A stretch of 64,000 bases of DNA from Craspedostauros australis. Its lineage: Eukaryota > Bacillariophyta > Bacillariophyceae > Mastogloiales > Achnanthaceae. The stretch covers positions 62,001-126,000 of the forward strand of contig JAMXDE010000056.1 in NCBI GenBank assembly GCA_026770025.1. The letters run 5' to 3'. Of the stretch, positions 39,663 through 49,794 are shown one piece after another. The number at the start of each line of letters is the position of its first letter. Position 1 is the stretch's first letter. The position numbers were made by a program, and so were the translations under genes. The notes under the pieces were generated by a model. That model worked only from the letters and a program-made list of their open reading frames with translations. It ran no database searches and was not told the origin of the DNA.

Positions 39663-42196
39663 CCAAGCGCCTCTCGTTGAGGAAATCCGTCATCGAAGAT
39701 GTCGACATCAGAGACATGGACTTTTACGAGCTTGTGAAGAGCTGCATTGGATCAGACGTCAAGGCCAAAGACACGTGGAAGGACGTTGGGCTGTCATCCA
39801 TGATGGAGCTTGAGCTGCGACAGTCCCTTGCTCAACGATACAACACATCCCTCCCTTCCGATTGCTTCGAGCTGTTCCCGACAGTCGTAGACTTGGAAGT
39901 CTTCCTGGAGGCATCTACTGGGCAGGCACTGCCAACCAGCCTTCCAAAACTCAAGAGACTTGTCACCTTTCCAGATGAGAAACCGCTCGCACCGCTCACA
40001 TCCGCCACCATTCAGTTCATCGGTGTGCTCGTCATCCTCTTCATGTTCGCACTTCCCATCGTGCCCGCCTACGAGATTGGGAAGGTGCTGGTCAACGACG
40101 ATCGCGCCTACGAGCTCTTCTTCATTGACCTCTCTCCATACGTGTGGGTGTGGTATCCACTGGTCGTCCCGTTCTGGGCCATCACATTCACCATCGAAGT
40201 CGTTCTCGCAAAGTGGATCGTCATTGGCAGATACAGAGAGGGGTACATCAGTCAGACCGACATTTACTTTCTTCGATGGTGGTTCGTGGATCGGCTTGTG
40301 CACATCTGGGAGAGCTTCCTTGGACGCTTCATTATGGGCACCCCATTGTTGGCGTTCTTCGATTACTTGATGGGAGCGAATGTGCATGCATCATCGAGCA
40401 TCGATGAATTCATCCGTGAGTTCGATCTCGTGGATATCGGTCCTGATGCCACGGTGAGCGAGGGTATCCGGTGTCGCATGTTCGGTCCGTGCAAAGACGG
40501 CTGCCAAGGCCCCACCTTGAGATTCCGCACGATCCAAGTTGGAGCAAGTACAGACATCAAGGGCATTCTTTGTCCTGGAGTCAAGGTTGGGTCCAACTGC
40601 CAAGTCTCTCGCACGTCTGTGCTGGTGGAAGGAGCACAAGCACCGCCCAACACTACCATCCGCGGCAATCCGGGTTTCATCCATTCCACACGCACACATG
40701 GAGCCACAGACGCAGACGCTGGCAGTAGCAATGACAGTCTGGAGATGACGACAAGCGAAACTCGCCCCACCACACATTCCACCGCGGGTAATCGCAGATG
40801 GATCATATTGGGTGCGATGAAAATGCTGTGGTTGCTGGTGGAACTTTACTTCGCTTTCGCCTGCTTTCTGGTGGTCGATATCCTGGTCCGGGATGAGTTG
40901 CCAGACTGGAGGTACGCGAGGCTGCTCTATTGGATTACTTCCATTGGCCTAACTTCCACATTCTTCATCGTTTCCAGCATCATGCTCAAGTGGGTGATAA
41001 TCGGCAAAAAACGGCCAGGCCCTGCATGTCAGAGTGTGCCATCGGAACTTGCCAGTTGGGCATGTGACTTCCACTACAGCATCGGAGGCGCTGTGCTATA
41101 TGGATTGACATTTCACTCCTCGATTTGGAATGTCATCCTCTTGGCATTCGGGATGGACATTGATCTCCGATCGCATGTCGCAGCACATGCTTTCCTTCCA
41201 TCCCAGTTGGACCTCATCTCAGTCAAACGATCCTTCGTGTCCAAATCTACCTTCGACATCAAACAGGATGGCCAATACAAAGCCATCAAGGTTGAAGACA
41301 GCAGCATCGGGTTGAACGTGGTCTGCGGCCCAGGAGTGACAGTCAGTAAATCCTTGGTGTCTCCAGCCACGCACGTCGCCACCAACCTGGTCAACGATCG
41401 ACACCACCCAAGAAATGAACTTGTCACAGGTTGGGAGTTGGGACGGATCATCCTCCTGAACACGATCCTGCACATCATCATGCTGGTCATGGTCGCTGCC
41501 AGCTTCATTCCAGCATTCGAGCTGTGGATGAATCTCATCAAGCCACAGACGCCGTTGGGTGCGGTGCCGGTTGTTGTGGCGTGCGTCATCATCCAGACCA
41601 TTGTTTGGCTCATCCTGTTGCGAGCAGTTGAGCTAGTCACGCTCGCGGGAAGTGGCAGCCGCACCGAACTATGGTGCGTCCCATTGTACATGGTCTACCA
41701 AGCCTTGTGCTACTCGGTCCAAGTCTGGTCCTTCGTGTCGCTTTTGTGGGGCACACCAATGATGAATACAGTGCTCCGACTGCAGGGTGCAGATGTACAG
41801 GGAAGATTGCTGTACTTTGGATTTCGAGTGTACGAAACTTCTCTGATGGTATTTGGTGATGGGGCTGTGGTGGACGAATCGAGCATCTCTGGCCATTACG
41901 GCATATTCTCAACGATCACTCTGGGAAAATGCTACATCGATGGCATCATGCATCAAAGATGCTTTACATTGACTCGGAGCGTACCAACAACCCAAACTGC
42001 ATGTCCAAGCACAATTGAGCACGGTCCAGGCAAGATGGTCGGCGATTTTGGACCATCATGCTTGAAGCAGCCGCAGGAGCCGCCGCAGCTATCAATCAGC
42101 GATGGATCGTGTGAAGAACTGCCGGCAACAGCGGAACAAGGATGGCGAGGTAATGCTGCGACCACGGTGAGCGATGCGCAAGCAGCTTGTGTCTGA
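37640..42196 (+). CDS. Fatty-acyl-AMP ligase - acyl carrier protein - membrane/beta-helix fusion enzyme
   Basis: 1518 residues in one exon. (1) Adenylation domain, about 25-650: YTSGSTGNPKGV P-loop (near 251), SWLPQYHDMGL, AAYGLAENVVG, YLRTGDYGFY, GRKKDIIIVNGVNYYPQDIE and KTTSGKIQR with the catalytic lysine. The YHDMGL and NxYPQDIE forms point to FAAL (long-chain acyl-AMP) rather than amino-acid adenylation. (2) Acyl carrier domain, about 690-760, with phosphopantetheine serine S720 in VGLSSMMELEL. (3) From about 790, three membrane blocks alternating with left-handed beta-helix-like hexapeptide segments (GPDATVSEGIRC, then GVKVGSNCQVS; KVEDSSIGLNVVC). WIVIGRYREG and RWWFVDRL resemble the C-terminal domain of bacterial Pls/NRPS-terminal proteins. 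The enzyme probably activates a fatty acid, loads it on its own carrier and transfers it at a membrane. The product is unknown. The start at 37640 is the first Met kept in both copies. Confidence 0.88.
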   Translation: MSTQSPPSNINPAIVVDDIEAGTANVITTEHEIIHKSLTNKSFIDHIKFVVERKSSLVFSTWYSDKGKAIDNYTFQQLWDEAGHCAHLLRNKWSVSKGDRVVLCYDFGLHFFAMFLGCLRAGVTAVLVYPPGPPLVKSLTKMNKVIEDCAPALILTQTSINLLRAADRANPTSKSRAMWPSGVKYQVTDRIIRHDPFITNKNKSDSNSNNSKQAKNGILSCFVSGRSSSPPPSFDEPNIAGSDLAFLQYTSGSTGNPKGVMVTHEALRANVELVQSYWLACCGKGAGEKKTTPERFVTCSWLPQYHDMGLIQMAVTPLAGAFRVHMTSPVSFIRNPLLWIDLMSQHKCHIGAAPDFAYRLVTRKFNEAKANLTHKLDLSSALHFQNAAEPIRLDTEKGFADAFGPHGLRKDWFLAAYGLAENVVGASYNHGSHLSTIREGEDLQPFIAVAHRSNLHTSIDIIIVDPDTRVQRPDNVTGEIWIAGASVTAGYYNQPQLTAETFQATLQGDSSSDVDGKMYLRTGDYGFYQDDHLFICGRKKDIIIVNGVNYYPQDIEHAVEEASSAVRPGCVAAFSSDETGNDGQLEIVFEIRANRADDAATVCQEIRKAVIEHIGLTPATIAAVEERTISKTTSGKIQRRHNRQRLHDGDQKMVLDAIGKSHFFSTQDGDIASQPKRLSLRKSVIEDVDIRDMDFYELVKSCIGSDVKAKDTWKDVGLSSMMELELRQSLAQRYNTSLPSDCFELFPTVVDLEVFLEASTGQALPTSLPKLKRLVTFPDEKPLAPLTSATIQFIGVLVILFMFALPIVPAYEIGKVLVNDDRAYELFFIDLSPYVWVWYPLVVPFWAITFTIEVVLAKWIVIGRYREGYISQTDIYFLRWWFVDRLVHIWESFLGRFIMGTPLLAFFDYLMGANVHASSSIDEFIREFDLVDIGPDATVSEGIRCRMFGPCKDGCQGPTLRFRTIQVGASTDIKGILCPGVKVGSNCQVSRTSVLVEGAQAPPNTTIRGNPGFIHSTRTHGATDADAGSSNDSLEMTTSETRPTTHSTAGNRRWIILGAMKMLWLLVELYFAFACFLVVDILVRDELPDWRYARLLYWITSIGLTSTFFIVSSIMLKWVIIGKKRPGPACQSVPSELASWACDFHYSIGGAVLYGLTFHSSIWNVILLAFGMDIDLRSHVAAHAFLPSQLDLISVKRSFVSKSTFDIKQDGQYKAIKVEDSSIGLNVVCGPGVTVSKSLVSPATHVATNLVNDRHHPRNELVTGWELGRIILLNTILHIIMLVMVAASFIPAFELWMNLIKPQTPLGAVPVVVACVIIQTIVWLILLRAVELVTLAGSGSRTELWCVPLYMVYQALCYSVQVWSFVSLLWGTPMMNTVLRLQGADVQGRLLYFGFRVYETSLMVFGDGAVVDESSISGHYGIFSTITLGKCYIDGIMHQRCFTLTRSVPTTQTACPSTIEHGPGKMVGDFGPSCLKQPQEPPQLSISDGSCEELPATAEQGWRGNAATTVSDAQAACV

Positions 42197-44259
42197 TTTC
42201 TCGATCGGAATCACGATGAGGTAAACAACTCAATGCGAAGTACTTTCTCTAGGTCATATCGTAGCTGCGACTATGTGTATCAGACATAATTCTGCGAATC
42301 CGTTCTTTGGGGCACACCGTTGATGAGCGTTTCGTAGCGGTTCTTCGTTCTCTCCGCCGCCGATGCTGCTGTACTCTCGAGTATCGCATTGCTGCCAGTG
42401 CGTTCATCAGTCATGGTTGCATTCATTGCAGAGGATGAAAAAATGATGACGGTTGCCGCCTGCCGACTGTGTTGGCGTTTGCCGCAGCGCAGCCTTTCGC
42501 GGTTGGCGAATCAGCCAGTACCGCCTTGCCCATCATCAATGTGGCTGTTGCTATTCGTCATCGTCGTCGCTGCCGGAAGTGGATACATCCATCCAGCGCC
42601 ACTCGCACGGTGCAAGACATGGCCCATCGCCCTCGCTGCGGCTCATCTTGGAAGAGCGGCACCGGACGCTCCAATGCGAGGAACTGTCGCAAATCGAGTA
42701 GTTGGAAGGAGTCGGATAGCGTTCGAAGTCCTTGCTGTTGCCGCGTCGCTGAGCGATGCGTTATCGAAGGTTCTTGCCATCACTTACGGCTTGACATTAT
42801 TACTTGTCACGGTAGTCATCGTTCAATCTGTTTGGCGTACCGCATTTCGTGCAGCTGTTTGCTTGCCTCACCGCTTCATGGCTTGAACAGCGCTGTCCGT
42901 GTTGGCGACACCTCCATCAACGCAAATGTGGTCATGGCCGTTCGGTGGGAACTTCGCCGCGCCAAAGAACGCTTTTCGGCTTTGTGGCGCGCTTGATTCG
43001 TCCACCAGTCGTCCGTGATTCATTGTTCTTGAATGACGTGCTTGAATTTGTTGTGGTCGAGCAGCTGTGCAGCCATCCATGATGACATGCATGAGCATGC
43101 TCACACACAAGCACCATCACCACCATCGGAACACAACTCTATTTGGCAACCGTGATGATGGTGATCCTTAATATAGCTAAACAAGTAACAACCTTAGAGA
43201 GAGAGACACTACGAACCATCTGACTCATCTGGAGTCCAGTAGATCGACTACATGCCTCATCTGCACCCACATTTGGGGACCAATCCAGATCATTGAAGCA
43301 GATCTTTGGGACCCATGTCAAGAAAACAGAAGAGTTCCAATAACCAGGTCACTGAAACCCATCCTTGCCAAAATGCCAATACATGGGTACAGCACCTCAG
43401 CAACACGCATCAACACCCTTTGTCTCTCATGGAACTCAATCAAGGGATCTCGACCCATGGTACTTGGGCTATGGAACCCATACACACAGTCACTCAGGAC
43501 ACCACAGGAGATCCTCCCTGCAGGGAAGAACCATAGCACTAATCTCATAATCTGCATGTTTCTTCTCCCATCATCAGTATTCTTAATGGATTACTTGTGA
43601 TCCAGAACACTCACGTTTGGACCGCTTGCCAATCAAGCCTCTGCCCTACAGCTAACAACAGCCAACAAGACAACAGCCATTTCGTTTGGGCTCTATTAAC
43701 CCTCCCCAATGATCAGAAATGATACCCAACATGAGGCTTCCAAAGCAATGAGACAAGACAAGCAAGTGCAGCGCCATGACAAAAAGCAAAGGACAAACAC
43801 AAATACCTCTTTATCATCATACTTGCAGTCGCTCCACTCGGCATCACATCGCATCCCTTCACACCATGAACACAAGTAGTGGGACAACATGATGAGTCAT
43901 CAACGTCCAAGAATAAATGTGTGAAGGCACTCCACTTTCTCTGTGACTACACTCTGAGCATGGAACCTTCCATGAGTAGTTGCTGCAGCAAAGCATCCGC
44001 CTGATAGTCTGATTGAAATTCCGCACAATCCTAACAATTGGAGTTGCAGGAAGAGTGCGGCATCGGACCACCGATCGCGTGCGCTGCTATTGGAAGGCAC
44101 ACACATCGCGCTTGTATCACGCAGAAATCGCAAACTTGACATCAAGCAGTGCAGCGACAGACTTGGAGGATCGCAGCATCCTGGACGGCGACATCAGGAC
44201 GGCGACGTGGCTGAACCATTGCTGGCGATGACACACGACGCAGCGCTTCGCAGCATCCA
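42197..44259. other. Intergenic region, no supported gene
   Basis: About 2 kb. Open frames are short and on both strands. The stretch 43130-44000 differs in texture from its surroundings (more AT, CATGGGT/AACCCAT-rich) and could be a decayed mobile element, but no transposase, RT or terminal repeats were found. Confidence 0.4.
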
Positions 44260-44607
44260 TTGTACCCACCAATCGCATCAACGGAAGCGGCGAGAACTGA
44301 GCTGACACCAACAAAGGTACCATGCATCATCGCGCAACAGCCACAAACAAAGCTGATGCCAGTGCCGATCCAAGCCGGGAATCCGGTGGGATCAAGAAGA
44401 GTCCGACGTGGCAAGTACGCTAGCGGCGTTTTGAGATGGCCGGCAGAAGAGCGAGATGATACTGCAGTAGCTACTTCTGTATACGTACCATTGCAGTCGC
44501 GGCGGGACTTCCATCCCTTTTCTCCATTCGCTGTATCCCTTGCTCCTCTGCGCACGGAATGGTTCGATGTGCTGCAAACGAGCATGGGGAGAGCACTTGA
44601 AGCGTAG
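44260..44607 (+). CDS. Possible C-terminal exon of an unrecognised gene
   Basis: The frame ending at the TAG at 44605-44607 has protein-like texture over its last 80 codons (AGNPVGSRRVRRGKYASG and DFHPFSPFAVSLAPLRTEWF). It has no nearby ATG that fits, so it would have to be a terminal exon. The opposite strand is also open here with a hydrophobic stretch, so the strand is not certain. No family recognised. Confidence 0.2.
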   Translation: MYPPIASTEAARTELTPTKVPCIIAQQPQTKLMPVPIQAGNPVGSRRVRRGKYASGVLRWPAEERDDTAVATSVYVPLQSRRDFHPFSPFAVSLAPLRTEWFDVLQTSMGRALEA

Positions 44608-44679
44608 AATAGATCATAATGGGGGATCTGACGATCGGTAGTAGTATAGATGGCATGGCATGTCAAAGAGAGTAAATTA

Positions 44680-46362
44680 TTATCTACCGTTGCCGTTTCG
44701 TCGCTGCTTCGGCCTGTGCCTCTGCCGATCTCTTTTCGCGGAGGCGTGATAGGACATCCTCGACTCAAGCAGCGCCACCATCATCATCCCACAGCCTTTC
44801 TCCCACGCGAAATCCAGTGCCTTATTGCCAGTCTTGTTCCGCGCATGAATATCGATATCATCCAACGTCATCAGATACTCGACCAGCTCCAAGCAATTCT
44901 TTTTCACCGCACAGTGCAGCACTGTGTCTCCATCATTGTTCCTCATGTTCACATCCACCTTTACATGGCTCAACCCAATCAAGATCTTCATCATTCGCAG
45001 GTGGCTTTTGTGGCAGTCACGCTCGGTACTGAAAATGCAGTGCAGAGCAGTGTTGCCATCGCTATTCTCAAGCGTTGCATCCACCAAGTCACGCCCCACC
45101 AAAACTGCAAGAACGGCAGTACTGCTCTTCCGACTCGCACATGCAAGATGAAGAAGTGTGTTGCCCTCATGATTCTGGATGTTTGCAATTGGTCGAGCCT
45201 CTTCTATCAATCGCTTGATGATGACCGGACTTCCCACGGAGTTGTCTGGTTGTGAGAGATCGGTAAGGTTGGCGGCGGAGATGACTTGATGTTGGATGAA
45301 ATCGAAGAGGCGGGTGAGTCTGGTGATGTCATTGAGCACAACGAACAAGTCTCGGTTGAAGGCAATATGGAAGGGTGTATCACCATCACGGTTTTGGATG
45401 TTGTGACTGCTGTTGGTCTTGAGTGACTGGAGCAGGTATTCGATGACATCTTCTTTCTGATGCTTGCATGCAACATGGAGAGGTGTGTTGCCGTCACTGT
45501 TTTGAATCTTGAGGATTTCATCGCTGTTCATGTTGCCGTTGTTGTTGGGTCGACCGACATCCATCAACAACTTCAACGAAGGTAGAATTTCACGGTGCCT
45601 GTGAGAGCAAAGAAGATGAAATGGTGTGTCGCCATCGTTGTTTTGGGTACGGATATGACTGTCTGTGTCAATTTTGTCACACTGGACCAGATACGCAATC
45701 ATAGCCTCAGCATCAGAGCAGATCATGCGACAAGCTAGGTGGAGAAGTGTGTCACCGTTGTTGTTGCGGACGTTGGAATTGATGGCAGCGCCGACATCAT
45801 TCGATTCCATCTGATATCGAAGATCGCTGCTCACCCTGTGACATGCCCAATGTGGAGGCGTCTCACTTTTGGTGTTTCGGGGGTTGATATCCACGTTGTT
45901 TCGATCAGACTGCATGAAGTATTCGACGATGTCTTTGTGTCCATGATAACACGCACTTTGCATTGGAGTGTTGCCGTGGTTGTCTCGAATGTTGCCATCC
46001 ACGTGGGCGTGACCCAATTCCATCAGGTACTTCACGATGTTCGTGTTTCCATTTTGACAAGCAAGATAGAGTGCTGTCCGTCCGCTGTCATCTCGGAGGT
46101 TGACGTCTACCTTGATTCGATCAGATTCCAACAAGTACGTCACAATGGCCGCGTATCCACGAACGCAAGCGACGTGGAGTGGCGATGTACTCAACCGCCG
46201 AAGCATTACAATGCCGCAAAACGTGCCCTCCTCGCATGAATTGACGATAGCCTGAACCCGTGTGAGGTCGTTTTGATGACATGCTCTGCACAGCTGCCAA
46301 AGCCATTCGTTCTTGGCTTCGTCACTGTTTCCATTTCGATTTGGGTTCCATGTGCATTTCAT
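44680..46362 (-). CDS. Ankyrin-repeat protein (560 aa)
   Basis: ATG at 46362 (MKCTWNPNRNG). Upstream in-frame sequence to 46470 lacks an ATG. After a short N-terminal helix pair (LWQLCRACHQNDLTRVQAIV) come about ten ankyrin repeats covering nearly the whole protein: recurrent GNTPLHVAC / GDTLLHLAC / GRTALYLAC with DIVEYLLQS-type second helices and VDVNxRNNxG loops. Several repeats are stretched or degenerate (for example around the two Asn-rich insertions, and one with DFIQHQVISAANLTDL). The C terminus is basic (KRDRQRHRPKQRRNGNGR), possibly a nuclear or nucleic-acid-binding tail. No kinase, SOCS, DHHC or other partner domain. It belongs to the same local ankyrin group as the genes at 49795, 54437 and 63010, which share the KYLIES/EYLLQS helix style. 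Confidence 0.9.
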   Translation of the reverse strand: MKCTWNPNRNGNSDEAKNEWLWQLCRACHQNDLTRVQAIVNSCEEGTFCGIVMLRRLSTSPLHVACVRGYAAIVTYLLESDRIKVDVNLRDDSGRTALYLACQNGNTNIVKYLMELGHAHVDGNIRDNHGNTPMQSACYHGHKDIVEYFMQSDRNNVDINPRNTKSETPPHWACHRVSSDLRYQMESNDVGAAINSNVRNNNGDTLLHLACRMICSDAEAMIAYLVQCDKIDTDSHIRTQNNDGDTPFHLLCSHRHREILPSLKLLMDVGRPNNNGNMNSDEILKIQNSDGNTPLHVACKHQKEDVIEYLLQSLKTNSSHNIQNRDGDTPFHIAFNRDLFVVLNDITRLTRLFDFIQHQVISAANLTDLSQPDNSVGSPVIIKRLIEEARPIANIQNHEGNTLLHLACASRKSSTAVLAVLVGRDLVDATLENSDGNTALHCIFSTERDCHKSHLRMMKILIGLSHVKVDVNMRNNDGDTVLHCAVKKNCLELVEYLMTLDDIDIHARNKTGNKALDFAWEKGCGMMMVALLESRMSYHASAKRDRQRHRPKQRRNGNGR

Positions 46363-48059
46363 TTCCAGCAGAACATTTGTCCCAACAGATACAATCCGGA
46401 TTCGATGGATGAGAAGACAAGAAGCGCGAATGTGGGTGTGGGTGTGGTGGAAGACTGATGTTGTCGACAAGCTACGATCATGGGTGTACGTCGCTGTGTC
46501 ACATCACACACAAGCACATGCACGATGGTACTCAAGTGCGACGGATGCGAGCAAAGGAAACGAGCGCAAACTCGAAGGTGGAACTGGACAGCATTCGCAT
46601 ACCCAGGCAGGCGTAGGCGCAAGCGCAAGCAGACACAAGCATCAGAGCACATGTGGAAACAAGCAATCAACTCACCTGGATGATCGATCGTTGGCGGAGC
46701 TCATGCTTGTACCAGTGCTTTTGCTGAACCTCGAATGGACAGGTCGGTCGCTGAAGGGTAGGAGCGCACGACAGCCTGTTCTCGAATTGCGCTGCTCTGA
46801 GTGTGAGGGAGACGGAGAGGAAGGGCTGTGTGCGCAGTGCTGTTGCCGATGAAGCAGGTGTGGTGCTGCGATTTGTTGTGGGAGGGGAAGGGAGAGTAGC
46901 GCATTACAACTTCCCTCGAATCGATGTGGATTCTTGGCAGCACGGTACCATACTGGGACGGGCACGAAGTGCGACGAGTAGCACGATCTGCTTGTTGTTG
47001 CTGTTCTTGTTGCGCGGGTGCATCGAAGCTCGCGGAGCACTGTTTCGTTGAGCATTCTCATCTTTCTCGACACCCTCTTGGTCGCACACGTTGGCTTGTT
47101 CGCACTTTTGTTTGTTCGTGTTTGGAAGATCGGGTTCTCATTCGTCTACCTTCGTTTGTTGTAGACTTCAGTGACAACCAGAAATCTGCGCTGACCTTTG
47201 GCCATCCCCTCGACACTGCAGCGTCTTCGTCGTATGATGCAAAACCGCTACGCCGTACGAGTAAGAGTACGAGTATGCTCGTGAGTTGATGATGCACAGC
47301 TTCGTTCGTTCAATGGTTCGTTTACTTGGAAGATGATTTGGATGGAACTGGGTTGCTATTGGTGTTCGTATGGGATGCCCACAATGTCCCATTCTCCGCC
47401 ATTGCCATGCGCACTTTGCCCCATACGCAACAAGGACAGAAACAGCAGTAATACTACTGGGCAACCGTGGAAGGAGACACGCTAAGTTTGGCCATACGCA
47501 TGTCGTCAAGCACATGCTTCGATTCAGTGAGACTCACAATACTCGTGCATTTGGTACTGGTATGCATCAACATCTGAGACATCGCTGACAAAACGGTGCT
47601 GTATCATGCTTGTTTCTTCTCCCAAGTCGATGTGATAGAACGCTTGCTTCGATGGTACGATATGCGTCCGATGGTCAACATTCACGCCCAATAGACAGCG
47701 GGATGAGGCTCAGCAGTTGCAAGGGAATGCTCCAACGAGAAAGTTGACATCAGGTACTGCACCATCGCATCATCAGGCGCAGTCCGCCGACGCATCCGCT
47801 TCATTCAAACCGCAGCAACCGCCACGCCAGCCATGCCGCTTGTGTGTGTGGTTTTGCGTACTCTGATGAAACGAGATGGCACTTGAACAACAGTAGAATA
47901 GCCGTTTATGATATGCGCACAGTTGTGTGATGTTGCACTAGAGAACTCTATCGACGATTGATTACAGTTAGCGGCCACTTCTTTTCCATCTGTCTCCACT
48001 ACCTGCCGTTCCGAAGAGAGTCGAAACAATCGAACTATGGCCGAAGGGTCTCAAGGACC
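46363..48059. other. Intergenic region, no supported gene
   Basis: 1.7 kb. Contains a clustered set of GTACGAGTA/AGAGTACGAGTATGCTCG sequences at about 47257-47285 and short GC-rich stretches. Frames are short and mixed. Confidence 0.5.
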
Positions 48060-48752
48060 TCATGCGACGGCGTCCGCTTTCTCGGTGCAGCTGAAGGAGT
48101 CATGGGCGATCACGCACTTGTCCACGGTGCGGTAGTACTCGTGCGGACCATTCTTCAACGCATCGCACCATGCTGTTTCCCAACGATGGGCCTTGTGTTC
48201 GGTCAATGCCGCTTGGAACTTCTTGGCGCCGGACTTCTTCACCTTGGCGTTGACCTTCTTTGCACTGCCACCATGCACCAGCGACTTCACGACCGAAGAT
48301 GCGCTTGCGGCGTAGAAGTCATCATCATCGTCATCATCGAAGAAGCAGTAGGGACAAAGGATGTCAGCCACGAAGCTGTAGTCCCACGAGATGGGCTGAT
48401 GAGGCCAGGCGAGGCGGTTCATGTCTCCACCATCGAGAGTGTTGACACCAGCGGACGCTCCACGAAGGCCGGCAGCATCATTCTTCTTCATGGAGGCGAC
48501 CAGACGCTTCTCTTCGAAGATGCCCATGAGATCGACCTTGTCGAAGGAGAGGTCTGGGTGCACATCGTGGAAGGTCTTCATGAACATGCGGCGAGAGAAG
48601 TTGAGCTCCTCGATGGTTGGCTCGTGGGCATGATCGACTTCGCTGCCGATACCGAAGTGGGCCTGGATACCGCAGGTGTATCCAGCGGCGTCAGCGCATG
48701 GAGTGAAGGCGGTGGCGAAATGGTGCATCGCGATGGCCAACGGTGCGCGCAT
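48060..48752 (-). CDS. Hypothetical protein (230 aa) with acidic run, family not recognised
   Basis: ATG at 48752. An in-frame TGA lies directly before it, so the start is well fixed unless spliced. A pyrimidine-rich stretch ending ACAG just upstream could be the acceptor of a 5' UTR intron. Codon use is strongly biased (GTC, GCC, AAG, TTC), as in well-expressed genes of this window. The N terminus is mildly hydrophobic. The body contains LSFDKVDLMGIFEEKRLV, a tryptophan-rich part (NRLAWPHQPISWDYSF), CPYCFF followed by seven Asp, then a Lys-rich helical part (KKVNAKVKKSGAKKF), and ends with KCVIAHDSFSCTEK. Cysteines are few but paired at CPYC and near the C terminus. No membrane helix is clear. 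Function unknown. Confidence 0.75.
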   Translation of the reverse strand: MRAPLAIAMHHFATAFTPCADAAGYTCGIQAHFGIGSEVDHAHEPTIEELNFSRRMFMKTFHDVHPDLSFDKVDLMGIFEEKRLVASMKKNDAAGLRGASAGVNTLDGGDMNRLAWPHQPISWDYSFVADILCPYCFFDDDDDDDFYAASASSVVKSLVHGGSAKKVNAKVKKSGAKKFQAALTEHKAHRWETAWCDALKNGPHEYYRTVDKCVIAHDSFSCTEKADAVA

Positions 48753-49794
48753 TCATGACTGTGTACGCACAAGGAGGAAGAAGCAGGTTTCTCACAGAAA
48801 GTTCCACGCAATACGTATTTTTGGAGAAGTGAGGCACGGTGATGACATCGCTGGTTGCAAGAGTTAGATGGCATCATCAGCAGCAGCGACGGCGGTGAAA
48901 TATCCGATGACTGTTGGTGCACATTGACTCGCGGATTTGCTGCTGTGAAGGGTGTGAGCGCGACTGTAGAGGTGGCCGCTTCTCCTTCTTCTCTACCATT
49001 GGTGGGGCCCACTGTTCTTCAATCACGACCGATGCATCAACACTGGATGGGTGATGGAGTGACGGAGTATCGGCATGTGGAAACGGGAGTCATCCTCACC
49101 AATCCCTCCATCATCAGGAGCGTCGATGACTCGCTGGCCGAACTTGTTGGGACATGATCGTCCAACCCATTGCCTTGATTCGTACAATCCGTGGCGCATC
49201 GCGTATCGTGAGTAATCCAGGTGTGGTGCTCAGCAAGTCATGGTGCCGATTGGACTTCCCGTGGGTACCTCATTGTTTGCGATGATTGTGAATGTACTTG
49301 CGTTTGTGGTTGTGATTGTGGCAGACTTGGTGTTCCCTCCTTGGCTTGGCCTCGGCTGCCATCATCGCAACTGCAGCTGCTTTTGCACCGTCAGTTGATG
49401 CGCGAAGATCTTGTTCTTCTCTGCCAGCGCAACACGTTGTTCTCACAGAAGAAGCGGAGTTGGCAATCACTTGATATCATCAAATTGGACCAATGAAAAC
49501 ACTACACGAACAGTTCGAACCAATGGCTTGAGTCACGGCTATTGATCGATCGCATTCGATGTGCTTCTTATTGATGACCAGACTCATTCGTCAACTACAA
49601 TGGTCGCACTAGTCGAAGATTCCCTTTCTGGTGTTGTTGCGGAAAGAGTGGCCTTGCGGAGCGTTTCTTCGTTCTCGTTGGTGGGAGAGACCACAAGGGA
49701 CGGACACAAGAAGAGAAAGGGAGCCACACACAACTTCTGGACCCCTGCTTGAGCACGTCAGGACCAATCATCACACAATCATCACACAACCAAG
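48753..49794. other. Intergenic region, no supported gene
   Basis: About 1 kb between divergent genes (hypothetical minus, ankyrin plus), so it should hold both promoters. A plus-strand open frame ending at 49157 has some coding-like texture but no ATG. Two copies of ATCATCACACAA near 49770-49790 precede the ankyrin start. Confidence 0.45.

Noticed and set aside
43130-44000. Possible decayed mobile element
   Set aside because: Compositional impression only; no RT, integrase, transposase, terminal repeats or target-site duplication seen.
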